Positions 6,499 to 7,625 of a stretch of 7,625 nt of DNA are shown one piece after another. Under the pieces are notes generated by a model. That model saw only the letters and a program-made list of their open reading frames with translations, was not told the DNA's origin and ran no database searches. This stretch comes from Candidatus Pacearchaeota archaeon CG10_big_fil_rev_8_21_14_0_10_35_13 (lineage in GTDB: Archaea > Nanobdellota > Nanobdellia > Pacearchaeales > GW2011-AR1). The position numbers and the translations under genes were made by a program. The stretch spans positions 1 through 7,625 of the forward strand of contig PFDC01000175.1 of the NCBI GenBank assembly GCA_002763035.1, written 5' to 3'. Within the stretch, counting starts at the first letter, position 1. Every line of letters starts with the position of its first letter.

Positions 6499-6687
6499 TT
6501 TTAGAAGTCTGCAAGAACCCTGTCAGTCTTTAGTGGGCAGATGAACTGAACCGAGTGTCCTATTAATCCAATAAACATTAAGGACTTGCTGTAGGCTGGA
6601 CTAATGGTGGTTTGTAAGTTTAACAATACATTTTATTCATATAGCTAATGGGTCGCTGGTTTTAGCTGATAGAGTATGTCGCGGTAA
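6499..6687 (+). ncRNA. Non-coding stretch with several hairpins; possible structured RNA
   Basis: About 190 bp after the ferredoxin stop hold no credible gene (the longest ATG frame, 6604-6648, has 14 codons). Several inverted repeats are visible. TCTGC 6508-6512 pairs with GCAGA 6537-6541. GTCCT-TAAT (6557-6561, 6564-6567) pairs with ATTA-AGGAC (6577-6585), giving nine pairs with a 2-nt bulge and a 9-nt loop. ACTTGC 6584-6589 can pair with GTAAGT 6614-6619 as an alternative. AGCTAA 6643-6648 pairs with TTAGCT 6662-6667. The region is less T-rich than the genes. I do not recognise a known RNA: no full tRNA, no RNase P or SRP signature, and no complete C/D box set. It may be a 3' UTR, a small RNA or merely spacer. 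Confidence 0.25.
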
Positions 6688-6688
6688 T

Positions 6689-6696
6689 TTTATAAA
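6689..6696 (+). promoter_or_regulatory. TATA box of the GT2 gene
   Basis: TTTATAAA, centre 26.5 nt from the ATG at 6719, predicting a leaderless start. Confidence 0.65.
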
Positions 6697-6718
6697 TACT
6701 TATTCTTGTTCTATTATT

Positions 6719-7417
6719 ATGGTTAAGAAGAAGCTCTTGTTGTCTGTGATCATGCCTGCTTATAATGAGATTAATACTATTAGGAAGATTATTGATAAAG
6801 TAAAGTCTGTTAATATTCCTAAGGAGATAATTATTGTTGATGATGGTAGCACTGATGGTACTAAAGAATTTTTACAAGGCCTTAATGATCCTTCAATAAA
6901 GTTTTTTCATTATAGTGGTAATGTTGGTAAGAGTTATGCCGTTCGTACTGGGATTAGTCATGCTACTGGTGATATCATCATTATTCAGGATGCTGATCTT
7001 GAGTATGATCCTAATGATTATCATAAACTCTTAGAACCAATAATTTCTGGTAAGTCTAAGGTTGTTTATGGCACTCGTTTTCCTAATAATGCCAGCCGTC
7101 CCCCGTTAACTAATAAGTTTTTTCTTGGTAATCGTCTGCTTACTTTATTATCGAACATTCTTTATAATGCCCAGATTACTGATGAGCCTACTTGTTACAA
7201 AGTTTTTGATTCTAAAGTTCTTAAATCATTAAATCTTAAGTCTAAACGTTTTGAGTTCTGTCCTGAAGTAACTGCTAAGGTTCGTAAGAAGGGTCATAAG
7301 ATTTTTGAGGTTCCCATATCTTACAATCCTCGAAGCGTTGATGAGGGTAAGAAGATTAATTGGCGTGATGGAGTTCAGGCTGTTTGGACTCTGATAAAAT
7401 ACCGTTTTGTTGATTAA
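6719..7417 (+). CDS. GT2 glycosyltransferase, DPM1-like (polyprenyl-phosphate sugar synthase candidate)
   Basis: 232 residues, a soluble GT-A domain. SVIMPAYNE (9-17) starts the nucleotide fold. DDGSTDGT (41-48) binds the nucleotide-sugar, D91-A-D93 is the metal-binding DxD-like motif, and GTRF (118-121) follows. TDEPTCYKVFDS (154-165) and YNPRSVDEGKKINWRDG (202-218) match the conserved C-terminal segments of dolichol-phosphate mannose/glucose synthase relatives. There is no C-terminal membrane helix, as in single-domain DPM1-like proteins. The family transfers Man or Glc from GDP/UDP to polyprenyl phosphate on the cytoplasmic face. The product would be a donor for the GT39 enzyme encoded upstream; this link is an inference from family roles and proximity. 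The gene has its own promoter and a clear T-run after the stop, so it is probably a single-gene unit. Confidence 0.9.
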   Translation: MVKKKLLLSVIMPAYNEINTIRKIIDKVKSVNIPKEIIIVDDGSTDGTKEFLQGLNDPSIKFFHYSGNVGKSYAVRTGISHATGDIIIIQDADLEYDPNDYHKLLEPIISGKSKVVYGTRFPNNASRPPLTNKFFLGNRLLTLLSNILYNAQITDEPTCYKVFDSKVLKSLNLKSKRFEFCPEVTAKVRKKGHKIFEVPISYNPRSVDEGKKINWRDGVQAVWTLIKYRFVD

Positions 7418-7427
7418 TTCTTTTTTT
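7418..7427 (+). terminator. Poly-T terminator after the GT2 gene
   Basis: TTCTTTTTTT directly after the TAA, identical to the run after the tRNA half (386-395). It fits archaeal intrinsic termination. Confidence 0.55.
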
Positions 7428-7435
7428 AACTTCGT

Positions 7436-7489
7436 CTCCAAGAAGTCTCCTTCCTGAAATCTTCGATTTAGGTGGGGGATGAATTGGAG
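7436..7489. repeat. 54-nt imperfect inverted repeat (long hairpin)
   Basis: Outer arm CTCCAA (7436-7441) pairs with TTGGAG (7484-7489). Next comes a symmetric GAA/GAA internal loop (7442-7444 and 7481-7483), which allows two sheared G-A pairs. Then GTCTCCT (7445-7451 plus T7452) pairs with GGGGGAT (7474-7480) using wobbles. After a T/T mismatch, CCT (7453-7455) pairs with AGG (7470-7472), and AAATC (7457-7461) pairs with GATTT (7465-7469) around a TTC loop, with one bulged G at 7456. It lies between the GT2 terminator and the AbrB-like promoter, so neither neighbouring transcript obviously contains it. It could be an operator or cruciform, an independent small RNA, or a mobile-element end. 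Confidence 0.6.
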
Positions 7490-7497
7490 TAGAAAAG

Positions 7498-7505
7498 TAT
7501 ATAAA
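7498..7505 (+). promoter_or_regulatory. TATA box of the SpoVT-AbrB-like gene
   Basis: TATATAAA preceded by purines (GAAAAG), centre 25.5 nt from the ATG at 7527. Predicted leaderless start. Confidence 0.65.
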
Positions 7506-7526
7506 GGATAGTATTATAGGTATAAT

Positions 7527-7625
7527 ATGAAAATAACAAAAAAAGTTATAAAAATCGCACAAAGTATAGGAGTTATTATAGATAAACCGATAGTAGAGAA
7601 GATGAAAATAAAAAAAGGAGACTAT
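7527..7625 (+). CDS. SpoVT-AbrB-type DNA-binding / antitoxin-like protein, N-terminal 33 residues (continues past right edge)
   Basis: The frame runs from ATG 7527 to the window end with no stop. The 33 residues carry the typical swapped-hairpin AbrB pattern: KKVIKIAQSIGVIIDKPIVE followed by KMKIKKGDY, matching the 'k-i-G-s-lgviipk-i-ek-l-i-kGD' consensus of archaeal SpoVT-AbrB (MazE/VapB-like) proteins. These dimerise and bind DNA as transcription factors or as antitoxins that pair with a following PIN or MazF toxin. The downstream gene is not visible, so the choice is open. Codon use differs from the core genes: 8 of 9 Lys are AAA and 6 of 8 Ile are ATA, whereas the core favours AAG and ATT. 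That fits a laterally gained module. The TATA box supports the start. Confidence 0.7.
   Translation, partial: MKITKKVIKIAQSIGVIIDKPIVEKMKIKKGDY

Noticed and set aside
6530..6560. C/D box small RNA (GATGA and CTGA close together near 6540-6550)
   Set aside because: The two boxes are adjacent, with no room for a guide, and no paired C'/D' boxes are present.
6640..6687. tRNA-like look of TAGCTGATAGAG near 6663-6674
   Set aside because: Resembles a D-arm by eye, but no T-arm (TTCGAAT type) or acceptor partner follows before the GT2 promoter.
7436..7489. Integron attC site
   Set aside because: It has a hairpin with a bulged base, but the outer arms lack the required AAC/GTT core and no integrase or cassette array is visible.
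7356..7562. Antisense frame crossing the 7436-7489 hairpin
   Set aside because: It overlaps the GT2 3' end and the AbrB-like start; the hairpin explains the composition better than a protein does.

Overview
This looks like AT-rich archaeal DNA, most probably from a DPANN-type lineage such as a Woesearchaeota or Pacearchaeota relative. The taxon is inferred from style and gene content, not from any search. The supports are: adjacent secF-secD in that (archaeal) order; TATA boxes centred about 25-26 nt upstream of most unlinked start codons, which implies leaderless mRNAs; short poly-T terminators; uniform TAA stops; and archaeal-style membrane glycosyltransferases.

Layout: (1) 1-325, minus strand: the N-terminal part of an HTH plus LAGLIDADG homing-endonuclease-like gene that runs off the left edge. 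(2) 352-385: a convincing 3' half of a tRNA (T-arm, 3' acceptor strand, discriminator A), probably tRNA-Gly, followed by a T-run. Its 5' half is not in the window. (3) 386-602: a T-rich gap with no convincing gene, then the secF promoter. (4) 603-3478: a tight operon of secF, secD (with an N-terminal PDZ-like domain) and a small polytopic membrane protein with metal-hydrolase-like His/Asp motifs; the first two genes abut and the last two overlap by 1 bp. (5) 3545-6176: a class I SAM methyltransferase and a large GT39/PMT-type membrane glycosyltransferase, each with its own promoter. (6) 6226-6498: a small plant-type [2Fe-2S] ferredoxin. (7) 6499-6687: a 190-bp non-coding stretch with several hairpins. 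(8) 6719-7417: a DPM1-like GT2 glycosyltransferase. (9) 7436-7489: a striking long imperfect hairpin. (10) 7527-7625: the start of a SpoVT-AbrB-type protein that runs off the right edge.

Working together: SecDF assists export or membrane insertion of proteins. The GT2 enzyme could make a polyprenyl-phosphate sugar, which the GT39 enzyme would use as donor to glycosylate a substrate on the outer face of the membrane; the methyltransferase may modify the same pathway. This is a plausible housekeeping cell-surface region. The two flanks (homing endonuclease with broken tRNA on the left; hairpin with an AbrB-like gene on the right) differ in codon use from the core and are where mobile or undescribed biology is most likely. 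I see no clear new multi-gene system; the best leads are the tRNA half beside the endonuclease gene and the 54-nt hairpin.
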